A stretch of 64,000 nt of DNA from Rodentibacter caecimuris (GCF_024622045.1 NZ_JANKBP010000002.1), one strand, 5' to 3'; positions 25,071 through 35,059 are shown, numbered from the stretch's first letter. Notes: generated from the letters alone by a model not told the origin. Made by a program: numbers and translations.

Positions 25071-26087
25071 ATGGCAACGATGAAAGATATTGCGCGATTG
25101 GCAAAGGTTTCGACTTCGACGGTTTCTCACGTCATTAACGGTTCACGCTTTGTCAGCGATGAAATTCGAGCAAAAGTGATGGGCGTAGTAGCGGAACTGA
25201 ATTACACGCCATCCGCTGTGGCGCGTAGTCTGAAAGTACGCGAAACAAAAACCATCGGGTTGCTTGTTACCGCAACCAATAATCCTTTCTTTGCCGAAGT
25301 CATGGCAGGCGTAGAGCAATATTGCCAGCAGCATCAGTATAATCTCATTATTGCCACCACCGGAGGTGATGCCGGACGATTACAACAAAATTTACGGACA
25401 CTACTTCATAAACAGGTGGACGGCTTATTATTTATGTGTGGCGACAGCCGTTTTAATGCGGATACGGAACTGACCGTTTCAGTGCCATTGGTGGTAATGG
25501 ATTGGTGGTTTACCGAATTAAACGCCGACAAAATTCTTGAAAACTCGGAACTTGGCGGATATTTAGCAACTAAGACGTTGATTGATGCTGGTCATCAACA
25601 AATTGCCATTATCACCGGTAATCTAAAAAAGTCTGTTGCACAAAATCGCTTAAAAGGTTATCAAAAAGCCTTAATGGAGGCGAAAATCCCACTCAATCCA
25701 CACTGGATTGTGGAAAGCCATTTCGATTTTGCAGGCGGTGCCGCCGGTATGCAAAAATTGCTTGCGACACCACATCGCCCAACCGCCGTATTTTGTTGCA
25801 GCGATGCTATTGCGGTTGGTGCTTATCAAGTGCTTCAACAACAGGGTTTACGTATTCCGGAGGATATTTCCGTCATTGGCTACGATGACATCGAACTTTC
25901 CCGCTATCTTTCCCCTCCTCTTTCAACCATCAGTCAGCCCAAAGCCGAATTAGGCAAACTCGCCGTAGAATTATTACTGCAACGGATAAAAAACCCGAAT
26001 GAGCCTTATCAAACACTCACCCTCAGCCCGACTCTACAATTACGAAAATCGATTAAAAATACAAATGATAAAACTCAATTTATTTAA
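25071..26087 (+). CDS. rbsR: LacI-family repressor of the ribose operon
   Basis: A 338-residue LacI/GalR-family regulator. The N-terminal helix-turn-helix MATMKDIARLAKVSTSTVSH and hinge SAVARSLKVRETKTIG are clear, followed by a periplasmic-binding-protein-like sensor domain ending near VELLLQRIKNP. It is the last gene of the rbs operon, as in E. coli and Haemophilus, and most likely binds the ATCGAAACGTTTCGAT palindrome at 20145-20160, giving autoregulation. Ribose is the expected inducer. Confidence 0.93.
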   Translation: MATMKDIARLAKVSTSTVSHVINGSRFVSDEIRAKVMGVVAELNYTPSAVARSLKVRETKTIGLLVTATNNPFFAEVMAGVEQYCQQHQYNLIIATTGGDAGRLQQNLRTLLHKQVDGLLFMCGDSRFNADTELTVSVPLVVMDWWFTELNADKILENSELGGYLATKTLIDAGHQQIAIITGNLKKSVAQNRLKGYQKALMEAKIPLNPHWIVESHFDFAGGAAGMQKLLATPHRPTAVFCCSDAIAVGAYQVLQQQGLRIPEDISVIGYDDIELSRYLSPPLSTISQPKAELGKLAVELLLQRIKNPNEPYQTLTLSPTLQLRKSIKNTNDKTQFI

Positions 26088-26119
26088 ACTTCTTTGTTAA
26101 ACAGAACAGAAAAATATTG

Positions 26120-26135
26120 TGTGACAGACTTCACA
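26120..26135 (+). promoter_or_regulatory. CRP-binding site of the tryptophanase operon
   Basis: TGTGACAGACTTCACA is an exact TGTGA-N6-TCACA match, 117 bases before the TnaC start codon, with a -10-like TATTAT about 40 bases further on. Catabolite repression of tna is well established in E. coli. Confidence 0.8.
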
Positions 26136-26251
26136 AATTAAAAAAATAACAGATGACAGATTTTATTTCTGTATTATTCTGACCTCACTTTGTAGTTAGA
26201 AGTAAGCCGTTAGTAGTATTAAGTTTCTATTTTCTTACAAAGGATTTTAAT

Positions 26252-26323
26252 ATGCTTAACTTGCTTTCACCGAACCAAACTTGGGTGCTTATCGATCCAA
26301 GATTATCCTTCTATTTTCCATAG
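26252..26323 (+). CDS. tnaC: TnaC tryptophan-sensing leader peptide
   Basis: A 23-residue leader ORF after AAAGGATT, starting MLNLLSPNQTWVLIDP and ending SFYFP. Trp11, Asp15 and the terminal Pro23 keep the exact spacing of E. coli TnaC Trp12, Asp16 and Pro24, the residues needed for tryptophan-dependent ribosome stalling at the stop codon. The rest of the peptide is unrelated to the enteric sequence. Stop is TAG rather than the enteric TGA. The 98-base spacer before tnaA is pyrimidine-rich (TTCACCCTCCTTTCTTTTTC), fitting a Rho-utilisation region masked by a stalled ribosome. Confidence 0.88.
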   Translation: MLNLLSPNQTWVLIDPRLSFYFP

Positions 26324-26421
26324 TTCACCCTCCTTTCTTTTTCTATTTACTACCGTTCTATTTTCATTTTAGAAAATAATTTTTACTTAACTTAATCAAA
26401 TTAATTTTTGAGGATTTTGCT

Positions 26422-27843
26422 ATGGAAAATTTTAAACATTTACCCGAACCTTTCCGCATTCGTGTTATTGAACCGGTGAAAAGAACTACCCGAGAATACC
26501 GTGAAGAGGCAATATTAAAATCCGGAATGAACCCGTTTTTATTAGATAGCAACGATGTTTTCATTGATCTTTTAACCGATAGCGGTACCGGTGCGGTGAC
26601 ACAGGATATGCAGGCGGCCATGTTGCGCGGTGATGAGGCTTACAGCGGCAGCCGTAGTTATTATGCATTGGCAAATGCCGTGAAAGAAATTTTTGGCTAT
26701 GAATACACCATTCCGACCCACCAAGGTCGTGGGGCGGAACAAATTTATATTCCCGTATTAATTGCCAAACGTGAGCGTGAAAAAGGCTTAGATCGCCGCA
26801 AAATGGTGGTGTTTTCCAATTATTTCTTTGATACCACACAAGGTCATAGCCAAATTAACGGCGCAACGGTGCGTAATGTGTATATCAAAGAAGCCTTTGA
26901 TACTTCAGTAAAATATCCGTTCAAAGGTAATTTTGATTTAGAAAAATTGGAACAAGGTATTCAAGAAGTCGGTGCGAATAATGTGCCTTATATTGTCTGT
27001 ACTATTACTTGTAACTCCGCAGGAGGGCAACCGGTTTCTATCGCCAACTTAAAAGCGATGTATGAGATTGCACGGAAATACGATATTCCGGTGATTATGG
27101 ACTCTGCCCGTTTCGCCGAAAACGCTTATTTTATTCAACAGCGTGAAGCCGCTTATCAAGATTGGACTATCGAACAAATCACTTACGAAAGTTATCGCTA
27201 TGCCGATTGTTTGGCAATGTCTGCCAAAAAAGACGCAATGGTGCCAATGGGGGGGATTTTAGCCTTCAAAGATCAATCCATGGAAGAGGTTTATCATGAA
27301 TGTCGCACCCTTTGCGTTGCACAAGAAGGCTTCCCGACTTATGGCGGTTTAGAAGGCGGAGCCATGGAACGTTTAGCAATCGGTTTACGTGACGGAATGC
27401 GGCAAGAATGGTTAGCTTATCGTATCGCACAAATTGAATATTTGGTTGCAGGACTTGAACGCATTGGGGTAGCCTGCCAACAACCCGGCGGGCACGCCGC
27501 TTTTGTTGATGCCGGTAAATTATTACCGCATATTCCGCCGGAGCAATTCCCTGCACAAGCCCTTTCTTGTGAACTTTATAAAGTTGCCGGCATAAGAGCG
27601 GTCGAAATTGGTTCGTTTTTATTAGGAAGAGATCCAAAAACAGGACAACAGTTGCCTTGTCCTGCCGAGTTATTACGCCTTACGATTCCACGTGCGACCT
27701 ACACCCAAACCCACATGGATTTCATTATTGAAGCCTTCCAAAAGGTGAAAGAAAACGCAGCAAATATTAAAGGATTAACCTTTACTTATGAGCCGAAAGT
27801 TTTACGTCATTTCACCGCACGATTGAAAGAAGTGGAATCATAA
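26422..27843 (+). CDS. tnaA: Tryptophanase (tryptophan indole-lyase)
   Basis: A 473-residue PLP enzyme (E. coli 471) that splits tryptophan into indole, pyruvate and ammonia. Conserved segments: DLLTDSGTGAVTQDMQAAML, RGDEAYSGSRSYYAL, IPTHQGRGAEQIY, NYFFDTTQGHSQINGA, and SAKKDAMVPMGG containing the lysine that binds PLP. Preceded by GAGGA and under the TnaC leader and a CRP site. Indole production is a classic biotyping trait in Haemophilus. The permease gene that normally follows is frameshifted. Confidence 0.97.
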   Translation: MENFKHLPEPFRIRVIEPVKRTTREYREEAILKSGMNPFLLDSNDVFIDLLTDSGTGAVTQDMQAAMLRGDEAYSGSRSYYALANAVKEIFGYEYTIPTHQGRGAEQIYIPVLIAKREREKGLDRRKMVVFSNYFFDTTQGHSQINGATVRNVYIKEAFDTSVKYPFKGNFDLEKLEQGIQEVGANNVPYIVCTITCNSAGGQPVSIANLKAMYEIARKYDIPVIMDSARFAENAYFIQQREAAYQDWTIEQITYESYRYADCLAMSAKKDAMVPMGGILAFKDQSMEEVYHECRTLCVAQEGFPTYGGLEGGAMERLAIGLRDGMRQEWLAYRIAQIEYLVAGLERIGVACQQPGGHAAFVDAGKLLPHIPPEQFPAQALSCELYKVAGIRAVEIGSFLLGRDPKTGQQLPCPAELLRLTIPRATYTQTHMDFIIEAFQKVKENAANIKGLTFTYEPKVLRHFTARLKEVES

Positions 27844-27857
27844 AAAAATTATCCTAG

Positions 27858-27887
27858 AAAATGCAGTTCATTTTGAGCTGCATTTTT
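27858..27887 (+). terminator. Terminator-like hairpin after tnaA
   Basis: AAATGCAG and CTGCATTT form an eight-base stem with a loop of about eleven bases, followed by a T-run. It lies between tnaA and tnaB and should partly uncouple the permease. Confidence 0.75.
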
Positions 27888-27929
27888 TATCAAAGACTTT
27901 CAATACATTGTTATTGATAAGGATTCAAT

Positions 27930-29163
27930 ATGAAAAAACAACCTTCCATTTTCGGTGGTTCCTGTATTATTGCCAGCGTTTGCGTGGGTGCCGGAATGCT
28001 TGGATTACCGACCTCGGGTGCAGGCGCATGGACAATATGGTCTGCTGTCACAATTTGTTTAACGATGATACTCATGACATTATCAGGCTGGTTATTGCTT
28101 GAAGCCTACTCCACCTATGATTTAAGAGCGTCATTTAGTACCGTCACGAAAGATATGTTGGGTTCCACCATTAATGCGATTAATAATCTTGCCGTCTATT
28201 TCGTAGGAGGGATCTTACTTTATGCTTATACCACTGCTTCCGGCGGCATCATAGAAAACTTAATTAAACCATGGATTAACTTAGGTTCTTTCGGATTAGC
28301 CATTTGTTCGACTGTATTCGTATTAATCTTTTCGTATTTTGTCTGGCATTCCACCCGTATTGTAGATCGCATTTCCGTCTTACTGATTGTCTTTATGGGG
28401 CTCACTTTTGTTATTAGTATCTCTGGGTTAGCCGTCAATATTTCTTTGGATAATCTTTTTGATATTGGCGGAAAAGAAGGCGATTATGCAAAATATGCGA
28501 TTGGGATGTTTCCGGTTGCCTTAACTTCCTTTGGTTATCATCACTCCGTTTGTAGTATGCGGGCATATTATGGCGAAGAACGGAAAGCAAAATATGCCAT
28601 TTTAGGAGGAACAGGGATTGCCCTAACACTTTATCTCATTTGGATTTTTGTTATTTTTGGTAATCTTCCGCGCGATCAATTTGCGCCTATTCTGGAGAGT
28701 GGAGGAAATTTAGATGTATTACTGGAATACCCTCGGTAATGTTATTGAATCAAATACGGTTAAACAAATGATTAATGCGTTTTCCATCGCCGCCATTTTA
28801 TCTTCCTTTATTGGCGTAGGATTAGGCGTATTTGATTATCTTGCCGATTTCTTTAAATTTGATAACAGCAAAAGCGGACGCACAAAATCTTGGATTGCGA
28901 CCTTCTTTCCACCCCTCATTATGTCGATCCTATTTCCATTGGGCTTCTTGAAAGCCATTGGTTATGCCGGTGCGGTAGCAACGATTTGGACTTGCATTAT
29001 TCCGGCACTTTTGGTTTACAAATCAAGAAAACGCCACTATATGGCGGGATTTCGTGTTGGCGGAGGGAACGGGTTAATTATTTTCACGGCTTTATTCGGT
29101 GTATTTGTTGCCATCGCCCATTTTTTAATGATGTTTAATTATCTGCCTCACTTTCAAGGTTAA
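27930..29163 (+). pseudogene. tnaB: Low-affinity tryptophan permease, frameshifted
   Basis: Two overlapping frames make one aromatic amino acid permease of the Mtr/TnaB/TyrP family. The first (27930-28739, start MKKQPSIFGGSCIIASVCVG after AAGGATT) covers about 265 residues. The remainder (NTLGNVIESNTVKQMINAF through FDYLADFFKFDNSKSGRTKS to NYLPHFQG) is in the next frame, ending at TAA 29161-29163. The shift maps to 28720-28727 near GGNLDVLL, as one extra base (or two missing). The site is not a homopolymer, so neither slippage nor phase variation is obvious. Total would be about 410 residues, normal for TnaB. As it stands the product lacks its last four or so helices. A sequencing error is possible. 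Confidence 0.85.
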
Positions 29164-29172
29164 TGTTACAAC

Positions 29173-29206
29173 AAAAAAGTGCGGTCATTTTCAACCGCAC
29201 TTTTTT
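29173..29206. terminator. Bidirectional uptake-signal terminator
   Basis: AAAAAAGTGCGGT and ACCGCACTTTTTT form a thirteen-base stem with A- and T-runs on both sides, separating the plus-strand tna operon from the minus-strand ABC operon. It touches the stop codon of the latter. Confidence 0.85.
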
Positions 29207-30863
29207 ACGACATCCGCCCGCTTTCTATTCTAATAACCTGATCGCAAATTGCCATTGTGGATTGGCGATGGCTGACAAGAATAATCAGTTTATCCGCCTT
29301 AACGTTGCGCAATGATTGTAAAATAATCGCCTCGTTTAAACTATCCAGATTACTCGTCGGCTCGTCCAGCAAAATGATTGGGGCATTGTGTAAGAAAGCA
29401 CGGGCAATACCAATGCGTTGTTTTTCCCCATCGGAAAGATTGCCGCCCAATTCCGTCATTTTAGTTTGATAACCTGCCGGTAAACTCATAATGAAATCGT
29501 GGATTGATGCCTGTTTAGCGGCTTCAATGATTTGATCTTGCGTCGCAGAACGGTGCGCAAGACGAATATTTTCTTCAATCGTGTCATTAAAAATATAGGT
29601 TTGTTGGGTTATATACGCCATATTGTCACGCAGGCTCGCCGTATTAATATCGCCAAGCGGTGTACCGTTAATGCAAATTTTTCCTTGTTGCGGATCGTAA
29701 AAACGCATTAAAAGCTTTAATAACGTGCTTTTTCCGCTACCGCTTCTGCCATGAATACCTAAAATGTGTCCTTTCTGTAACTGCAAATTAATATCCGTGA
29801 GAATTAGTTCGTCACCATAAGTAAAACTCAGGTTTTCTACGCGAATTTCAGAAACATTGTCTAAATTGACCGCACTTTCTACCTCTTTTAATACGGGCTG
29901 TTCCGCCAACAAACTCAATACCCGCTCACCGGATGCCAAAGTTTGCAATAAATTACTGGAAAGATTACTCAAGGCAATAACCGGGCCGTAACTCGACATC
30001 AATAAAATTACTCCGATTAAAAAACCGGCAAAATCCAGTTTATTCAAGCTGAATAAAATCAAACCAATAAATAAAATAATGATATTGAACACGGAAACCG
30101 CAATTTCCGTATAAACCCGCACTTTACCTTCTTGATCTTTGATTTTACGAAATGCCTGATCGATGGATTGACTGCGTTGTCGGATTTCATCTAAACGTTT
30201 TTTTGCATAACCAAAAAGCTGAATTTCTTTCATACCACGGATGCTATCGAGGAAAAAATCATTCATTTCCCCCACAAGTTCGCGATATTGTCTGCCGTCT
30301 TCACGGGCTAATTTAGTCGCGATGATCGGTAAAACCACGCCAATACAAAGATATGCAGCAAGCGCTATTAAGGCAAACCATAGGGAAAAATGAGCAAATA
30401 CCGACACTAAAATGGCAGAAGTAAAGAATGCAATCATAATCGGTGCAATGGTGTGAGCGTAGAATACTTCAAGCAGCTCAATATCATTTGTGACTAAAGA
30501 TACAAGCTGACCGGCTTGTTTATCCTGCAATTTAACAAATGCCAGACGACGTAAAGCGGAAAAGACTTTATCACGCAATAATGCCAGCAATTTGAACGCA
30601 ATATAATGACCGGACATTTGCTCTAAATAACGTAATATGCCACGGGCAACGGCAAGGACAATAAGTGCGGTCAAAATTTGGGTTAAATTTAAATGCCCGT
30701 CAAAACCAAGCAGATGAGCCAACCCCATTGCCCCCAACACCATAATAAAAATCGCACTTAGAAAGCCGAGCGTTCCCATTGTGATGGTAAACAGCATAAT
30801 ATGTGCAAGCGGTTTGACCAGCTGTAGTAACTGCCACATCACTAAAAATCCGTTTTTACGCAT
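29205..30863 (-). CDS. ABC transporter permease/ATPase, CydC-like half of a heterodimer
   Basis: A 552-residue half-transporter: six transmembrane helices in the first 300 residues (RYLEQMSGHYIAFKLLALLR resembles CydC), then an ATPase domain with GRSGSGKSTLLKLL (Walker A), the ABC signature as LSDGEKQRIGIARA and ILLDEPTSNLDSL (Walker B, canonical Glu present). Its ATG overlaps the end of the upstream half-transporter by eight bases, so the two are coupled and surely form a heterodimer. CydDC exports thiols and has been linked to haem; here the pair follows a TonB-dependent receptor, which favours a role in iron or haem-compound transport. Direction of transport is unknown. Confidence 0.85.
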   Translation of the reverse strand: MRKNGFLVMWQLLQLVKPLAHIMLFTITMGTLGFLSAIFIMVLGAMGLAHLLGFDGHLNLTQILTALIVLAVARGILRYLEQMSGHYIAFKLLALLRDKVFSALRRLAFVKLQDKQAGQLVSLVTNDIELLEVFYAHTIAPIMIAFFTSAILVSVFAHFSLWFALIALAAYLCIGVVLPIIATKLAREDGRQYRELVGEMNDFFLDSIRGMKEIQLFGYAKKRLDEIRQRSQSIDQAFRKIKDQEGKVRVYTEIAVSVFNIIILFIGLILFSLNKLDFAGFLIGVILLMSSYGPVIALSNLSSNLLQTLASGERVLSLLAEQPVLKEVESAVNLDNVSEIRVENLSFTYGDELILTDINLQLQKGHILGIHGRSGSGKSTLLKLLMRFYDPQQGKICINGTPLGDINTASLRDNMAYITQQTYIFNDTIEENIRLAHRSATQDQIIEAAKQASIHDFIMSLPAGYQTKMTELGGNLSDGEKQRIGIARAFLHNAPIILLDEPTSNLDSLNEAIILQSLRNVKADKLIILVSHRQSTMAICDQVIRIESGRMS

Positions 30864-32601
30864 TTACCACCTCTCTAATTTGCTCTAAAGATTTTTGTTG
30901 TCGGAACATTTCCGCATAAGCGCCATTTTCTGTTATTAAGGTAGTATGCGTGCCTTGCTCAATCAATTTACCTTTTTCCAACACATAAATATTATCTGCA
31001 TTCACTGCGTTAGCAAGGCGATGGGAAATCATCACAATCGTTTTGTGTTGTTTAAATTGTCGGATAAATTTCAAGATCACCTCTTCGCTTTCTACATCAA
31101 TATTACTGGTGGCTTCGTCAAAAATATAAAACCTCGCATTATGCAACAACGCTCTAGCCAAGGCTAAACGCTGAATTTGACCGCCGGATAAATTTGTGCC
31201 ACGGCTTAATAAAGGCATATCCAAACCGCCATTTTCACGCACAAAGTCGGCTAAATTGACTTGTTCCAAACATTGGTAAATTTGTTCATCGGAGGCATCG
31301 GTTTTTGCCATTTGCATATTTTCACGCAAAGAACCTTTAAACACATAGCTGCTATGGCTAACCAATGAAACATTTTCGTAAAAGGAAGTTCGGTTAATTT
31401 CAACGACATTTTGCCCATTAAATAAAATCTCACCTTTCTGCGGTTTGTAAAATCCCATTAATAACGATACCAGTGTGGATTTTCCGCAACCGCTTTTACC
31501 GACAAAAACCGTGAGTTGATTTGACGGAATCGTTAAATTCAAACCTTGAATCGCTGGTTTTTCCTCGGAGTAGGCAAAATGTAAATCCTGTATTTCTACT
31601 TGCACATTATTTTTTGCAGCAAAACCGACCGCACTTTGTTGTGTTTCCACAGGCGTATCAAGCAAAGTAAAAATCTTATCGGAGGCGGCTTTACCGTTCA
31701 TTGCCACATGGAAAAAAGAACCTAATAAACGCAAGGGAATAAAAAATTCCGAGGCAAGCAAGATAAACAATATCACACCTAAAATACTGATTTGATTCTC
31801 TTGATATTGCAAAAGTGCGGTTAATATCCCGACAGCTGTGCCACCATAGGCGAGTAAATCCATTAATGAAACGGAATTAAGCTGCATTGTCAGCACTTTC
31901 ATTGTAATGGTGCGAAATTGTTCCGCTTCCGCATCCATTTGTTTAGCTTTATAGCCGTCATCTTGATAGATTTTTAGTGTAATCAAACCCTGTAAATTAT
32001 CTAAAAAACTACTTCCCAGCCCGACATAGATCGCCCAATATTTTGCCAAGAGTTTTTTGGCAATTTTATTCACGGCAATAATAGACATTGGGATAAGCGG
32101 TACGCACACCAACAAAATGAATGCGGTCGGTACATTAAAAAAGACTAAGAAAAAGAATAAGGTGAGAGGGGCAAGCAAGCTATAAAATAACTGGGGTAAG
32201 TAACGCCCAAAATAGATTTCTAATTGCTCCACGCCTTCTGAGGCAACCTGAATAATACTTGAGGTAGATTGTTGATTAACTTGATTAAGCGGCATTCCCG
32301 CCAATTTACGATAAATCAAACTGCGTAATTCATGCTTCACCCTTGTGCTGGCAAAATAAGATGCCTGTACGGATTTTTTACCGGCAAATACCCGCAGAGC
32401 CAGTGCAGCCAGCAAAATTGCGCCCAAACCAACCGCACTTGGTATGCGAAGATCGCCTAACAATGAGGCTTGTAAGATATATGAAAATACGACTGCCGTG
32501 ACAATACCGCCGACTAAAGCAAACCAGTTCCAAAGTACGGTAACTGCAATCCATTTTTTACTCTCCGCCACAGTATTAATCAGACGCTTATCTATCATCA
32601 T
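30856..32601 (-). CDS. ABC transporter permease/ATPase, CydD-like half of a heterodimer
   Basis: About 581 residues from the ATG at 32601, chosen because GGAG lies eight bases upstream; the longer open frame starts at a TTG with no site. Six helices are followed by an ATPase domain: GKSGCGKSTLVSLL (Walker A), LSGGQIQRLALARALL and FYIFDEATSNIDVESE. It ends with an HxxLI-type tail (GKLIEQGTHTTLI). Both ATPase sites look catalytically complete apart from the S-D-G-E signature in the partner. The gene begins 73 bases after the receptor stop codon and overlaps its partner by eight bases. Family-level similarity is to CydD, but the operon context differs from cydDC of E. coli, and I do not assign the symbol. 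Confidence 0.85.
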   Translation of the reverse strand: MMIDKRLINTVAESKKWIAVTVLWNWFALVGGIVTAVVFSYILQASLLGDLRIPSAVGLGAILLAALALRVFAGKKSVQASYFASTRVKHELRSLIYRKLAGMPLNQVNQQSTSSIIQVASEGVEQLEIYFGRYLPQLFYSLLAPLTLFFFLVFFNVPTAFILLVCVPLIPMSIIAVNKIAKKLLAKYWAIYVGLGSSFLDNLQGLITLKIYQDDGYKAKQMDAEAEQFRTITMKVLTMQLNSVSLMDLLAYGGTAVGILTALLQYQENQISILGVILFILLASEFFIPLRLLGSFFHVAMNGKAASDKIFTLLDTPVETQQSAVGFAAKNNVQVEIQDLHFAYSEEKPAIQGLNLTIPSNQLTVFVGKSGCGKSTLVSLLMGFYKPQKGEILFNGQNVVEINRTSFYENVSLVSHSSYVFKGSLRENMQMAKTDASDEQIYQCLEQVNLADFVRENGGLDMPLLSRGTNLSGGQIQRLALARALLHNARFYIFDEATSNIDVESEEVILKFIRQFKQHKTIVMISHRLANAVNADNIYVLEKGKLIEQGTHTTLITENGAYAEMFRQQKSLEQIREVVNA

Positions 32602-32674
32602 AACGATTACTCCTAAAACGAAAATAAGTACGCCTAACAAAATGCGTACTTTCTGTATAACAGCTTAAAAAATG

Positions 32675-35002
32675 CTAGAAACGAATCTCAACGGAAGCGG
32701 CAACGTTTCTGCCCGGTGCGTAGAAACGTTGAAGCCCGTGACCGTTACGGTCAACGGCATTTGTTGTGCTATGCGCATTAATTCCCCGTAACGCATCCCA
32801 GGTGTGATATTTTTTATCAAACAAATTATAAACACCCGCACGTAACGTAATGCTATCCGTTGGGTTGTAATAACCGAATAAATCGGTAATAAAAGCGGAT
32901 TTATTGAGATATTTGTAAGTCACAATTTCTTGTTTGTATTCATGTTCGACACATTGAAGCATGCCATACCAATAATCAAATTCTTCTCGAATGCAATATC
33001 GATTATTTTCAATCGTTTTTGCCTCTTTTGCTTTTTTACCGCCTAAATAAGTGAAACGGCTAAAAATACCCCATTTCCCGTTCGGATCTTCATAATCCAA
33101 TCCAAATACGGTTTTTATTGGTTGGATAGAGAGTAAATCGGTTCCGTTTGAAAGTTTACCTTTGCTATAACCTAACGAACCATAAAATTTAAACCCTTTT
33201 GGAATAAATGAAGCCATTTGATCTAAATTTAAGTGGGTTTTTATTTCAATGCCGCTCACTCTCGCACGATCAATATTGACCATTTGTTGTTCTAAACTCT
33301 GAAATTTTTTCCCATAAGAATAAGAGGTGATAACACTTTCTTGTTCAAATAAGAAATTGTGATAGCGGGACTGATAAACACTGACATCAAATAATCCTAC
33401 ATCACTACGGGATTGCGCGAAAATGGTATGGCTAACACTACGTTCTGATTTTAAATCCGGATTTGCCCGCCAAGAACCATAAGCATTTTGAAAGGTGAAA
33501 TACATTTCCGATGCCGTTGGAATACGATAGCCGGTGGAAAGCTGATAACCTAGTTTCCATGTTTCCGTAACCTGAGCATTTAATCCAATGAAACCGCTCC
33601 AATTCGCAAAGCTACTTGGGTTTAGTTCTCCGCCTTCCAAACAAGCTTTAGAACATTGTGCATTAAGGGCTTTAGGTTTTAATTTGGCATAGTCATAACG
33701 AATGCCTAAATCAGAAGAAAAAATAGGATTCCATACAATGTGATCTTTTAAAGAAATGCCATACATTTTTGTTTTAACCGGACGTTGAATCGTGTACCAA
33801 TCATCGCTTTCATAACTTTTCCCAATACCGATTCTATCGTGGTTAATATTTTTAAATTCACGTTCACTCATATAGCTTTTTAACGTGAGTGTATGCTCTC
33901 CCAATAAATTAAACGGCATACTTTCAAATTCTAGATTTGCACGTTTAAACTCAGTTTTCATTCTTCTGTCAAAAATTTCATCAAGTTCTTTCTCTTGCGT
34001 CAATCTGTTAGTGCCGCCTTTGTAATTAACCGCCGCAAGATTCGTTTTTTGATAATCCAAATCCAGTTTCGCAAAAGATAACCAACTTGATTCGGATACA
34101 TAGGTATAATTTAGGTTAATATTGTAGCGTTTATTTTGGTCATCGGCTTCGCGCCAAGCTCCGCCGTAAAGCGTGTAACTACGTTCATCCGTATAACGAT
34201 TGCCCTTTTGACCGTTTATAGCAAAGGCAATCCGATGATGATCATTAATTTGATAGCCTAATTTAGCTAAATAGCTATGAAAACGATGTGTTGACGGATC
34301 GGGATGCTGGCTTTCACTGTGGTAATATAAATCCCCATCACCATTACTTTTCATTTCATGGCCGGTACGTTGGGAATACATAAGTAATGCATCAAACTTA
34401 TCACCAACATAACCTATGCCAAAGGTACGAACCCATTCACTATTTTTTCCGGCATAGCCGCCACGTAATAGCGCACCAAATTTTTTGCCGGGCTTAACTA
34501 TATCAATTGCTTCAAGTGTACGATAAGCCACAACGCCACCCAACGCACCGCTTCCTGAGTTAAATGCATCTGCGCCTCTCACAATATCGATCTCACGAAC
34601 TAATTCGGAATCAATAGATAAACGTGAACTATTAAAGTTGCCATAACGGGCATATAAAGAATTTTCTTCACTATCCGGTAAATTAATACCATCAACACTT
34701 ATGCCAACTCGGTTACCCTCAACACCTCGAATAGAAAAACCTTTCAAAAAACGACCGTTATCACTGATACCAACATCGGAGGTATAACGAACTAAATCTC
34801 GAGTATCGCGAATCAACTCTTTTTGAATGGTTTCTGCATTTTTGTGAATTACTGAGGATTGGGTTTGGCGGGTTGAAACCAGTTCATCTTGAACGTTAAT
34901 TTCATCTAATTTTTCTTCTGCATTTGCGACATTAATATTTGATAAAACAATGCCCATAGGTAACAGGCTGTAAGCCGTTATTCGTAGTTTATTCTTTTTC
35001 AT
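32675..35002 (-). CDS. TonB-dependent receptor, haemoglobin/haem-transferrin family
   Basis: A 775-residue outer-membrane receptor. Signal peptide MKKNKLRITAYSLLPMGIVL to VANA, TonB-box-like KLDEINVQDE, plug domain (RDLVRYTSDVGISDNGRFLK, FSIRGVEGNRVGISVDGI, IDIVRGADAFNSGSGALGG), then a 22-strand barrel ending VAASVEIRF with a terminal Phe. The segment YRIPTASEMYFTFQNAYGSW with NPDL downstream corresponds to the FRAP/NPNL landmarks of haem receptors, but no His is seen between them. Cys pairs at NAQCSKACLEGG and CIREEFDYWYGMLQC resemble Hgp/Tbp loops. Ligand is uncertain: haemoglobin, haem or another host protein. It heads an operon with the two ABC half-transporters and is preceded by a Fur-like box. 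Confidence 0.9.
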   Translation of the reverse strand: MKKNKLRITAYSLLPMGIVLSNINVANAEEKLDEINVQDELVSTRQTQSSVIHKNAETIQKELIRDTRDLVRYTSDVGISDNGRFLKGFSIRGVEGNRVGISVDGINLPDSEENSLYARYGNFNSSRLSIDSELVREIDIVRGADAFNSGSGALGGVVAYRTLEAIDIVKPGKKFGALLRGGYAGKNSEWVRTFGIGYVGDKFDALLMYSQRTGHEMKSNGDGDLYYHSESQHPDPSTHRFHSYLAKLGYQINDHHRIAFAINGQKGNRYTDERSYTLYGGAWREADDQNKRYNINLNYTYVSESSWLSFAKLDLDYQKTNLAAVNYKGGTNRLTQEKELDEIFDRRMKTEFKRANLEFESMPFNLLGEHTLTLKSYMSEREFKNINHDRIGIGKSYESDDWYTIQRPVKTKMYGISLKDHIVWNPIFSSDLGIRYDYAKLKPKALNAQCSKACLEGGELNPSSFANWSGFIGLNAQVTETWKLGYQLSTGYRIPTASEMYFTFQNAYGSWRANPDLKSERSVSHTIFAQSRSDVGLFDVSVYQSRYHNFLFEQESVITSYSYGKKFQSLEQQMVNIDRARVSGIEIKTHLNLDQMASFIPKGFKFYGSLGYSKGKLSNGTDLLSIQPIKTVFGLDYEDPNGKWGIFSRFTYLGGKKAKEAKTIENNRYCIREEFDYWYGMLQCVEHEYKQEIVTYKYLNKSAFITDLFGYYNPTDSITLRAGVYNLFDKKYHTWDALRGINAHSTTNAVDRNGHGLQRFYAPGRNVAASVEIRF

Positions 35003-35059
35003 AATGATTTCCTTAGATAAAACTTACGGCGAATTATAAAAAAGAAAACCAAAGAAAAA

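Noticed and set aside
28720..28727. Programmed frameshift in tnaB
   Set aside because: No slippery heptamer, pseudoknot or internal Shine-Dalgarno pattern; mutation or sequencing error is simpler.
29205..32601. Straight assignment as cydC and cydD
   Set aside because: Family resemblance is real, but the operon with a TonB receptor differs from cydDC and sequence alone cannot exclude a separate paralogous pair.
34950..35002. Phase-variable CCAA repeats as in Haemophilus hgp receptor genes
   Set aside because: No tetranucleotide tract is present at the start of this receptor gene; the frame is intact.
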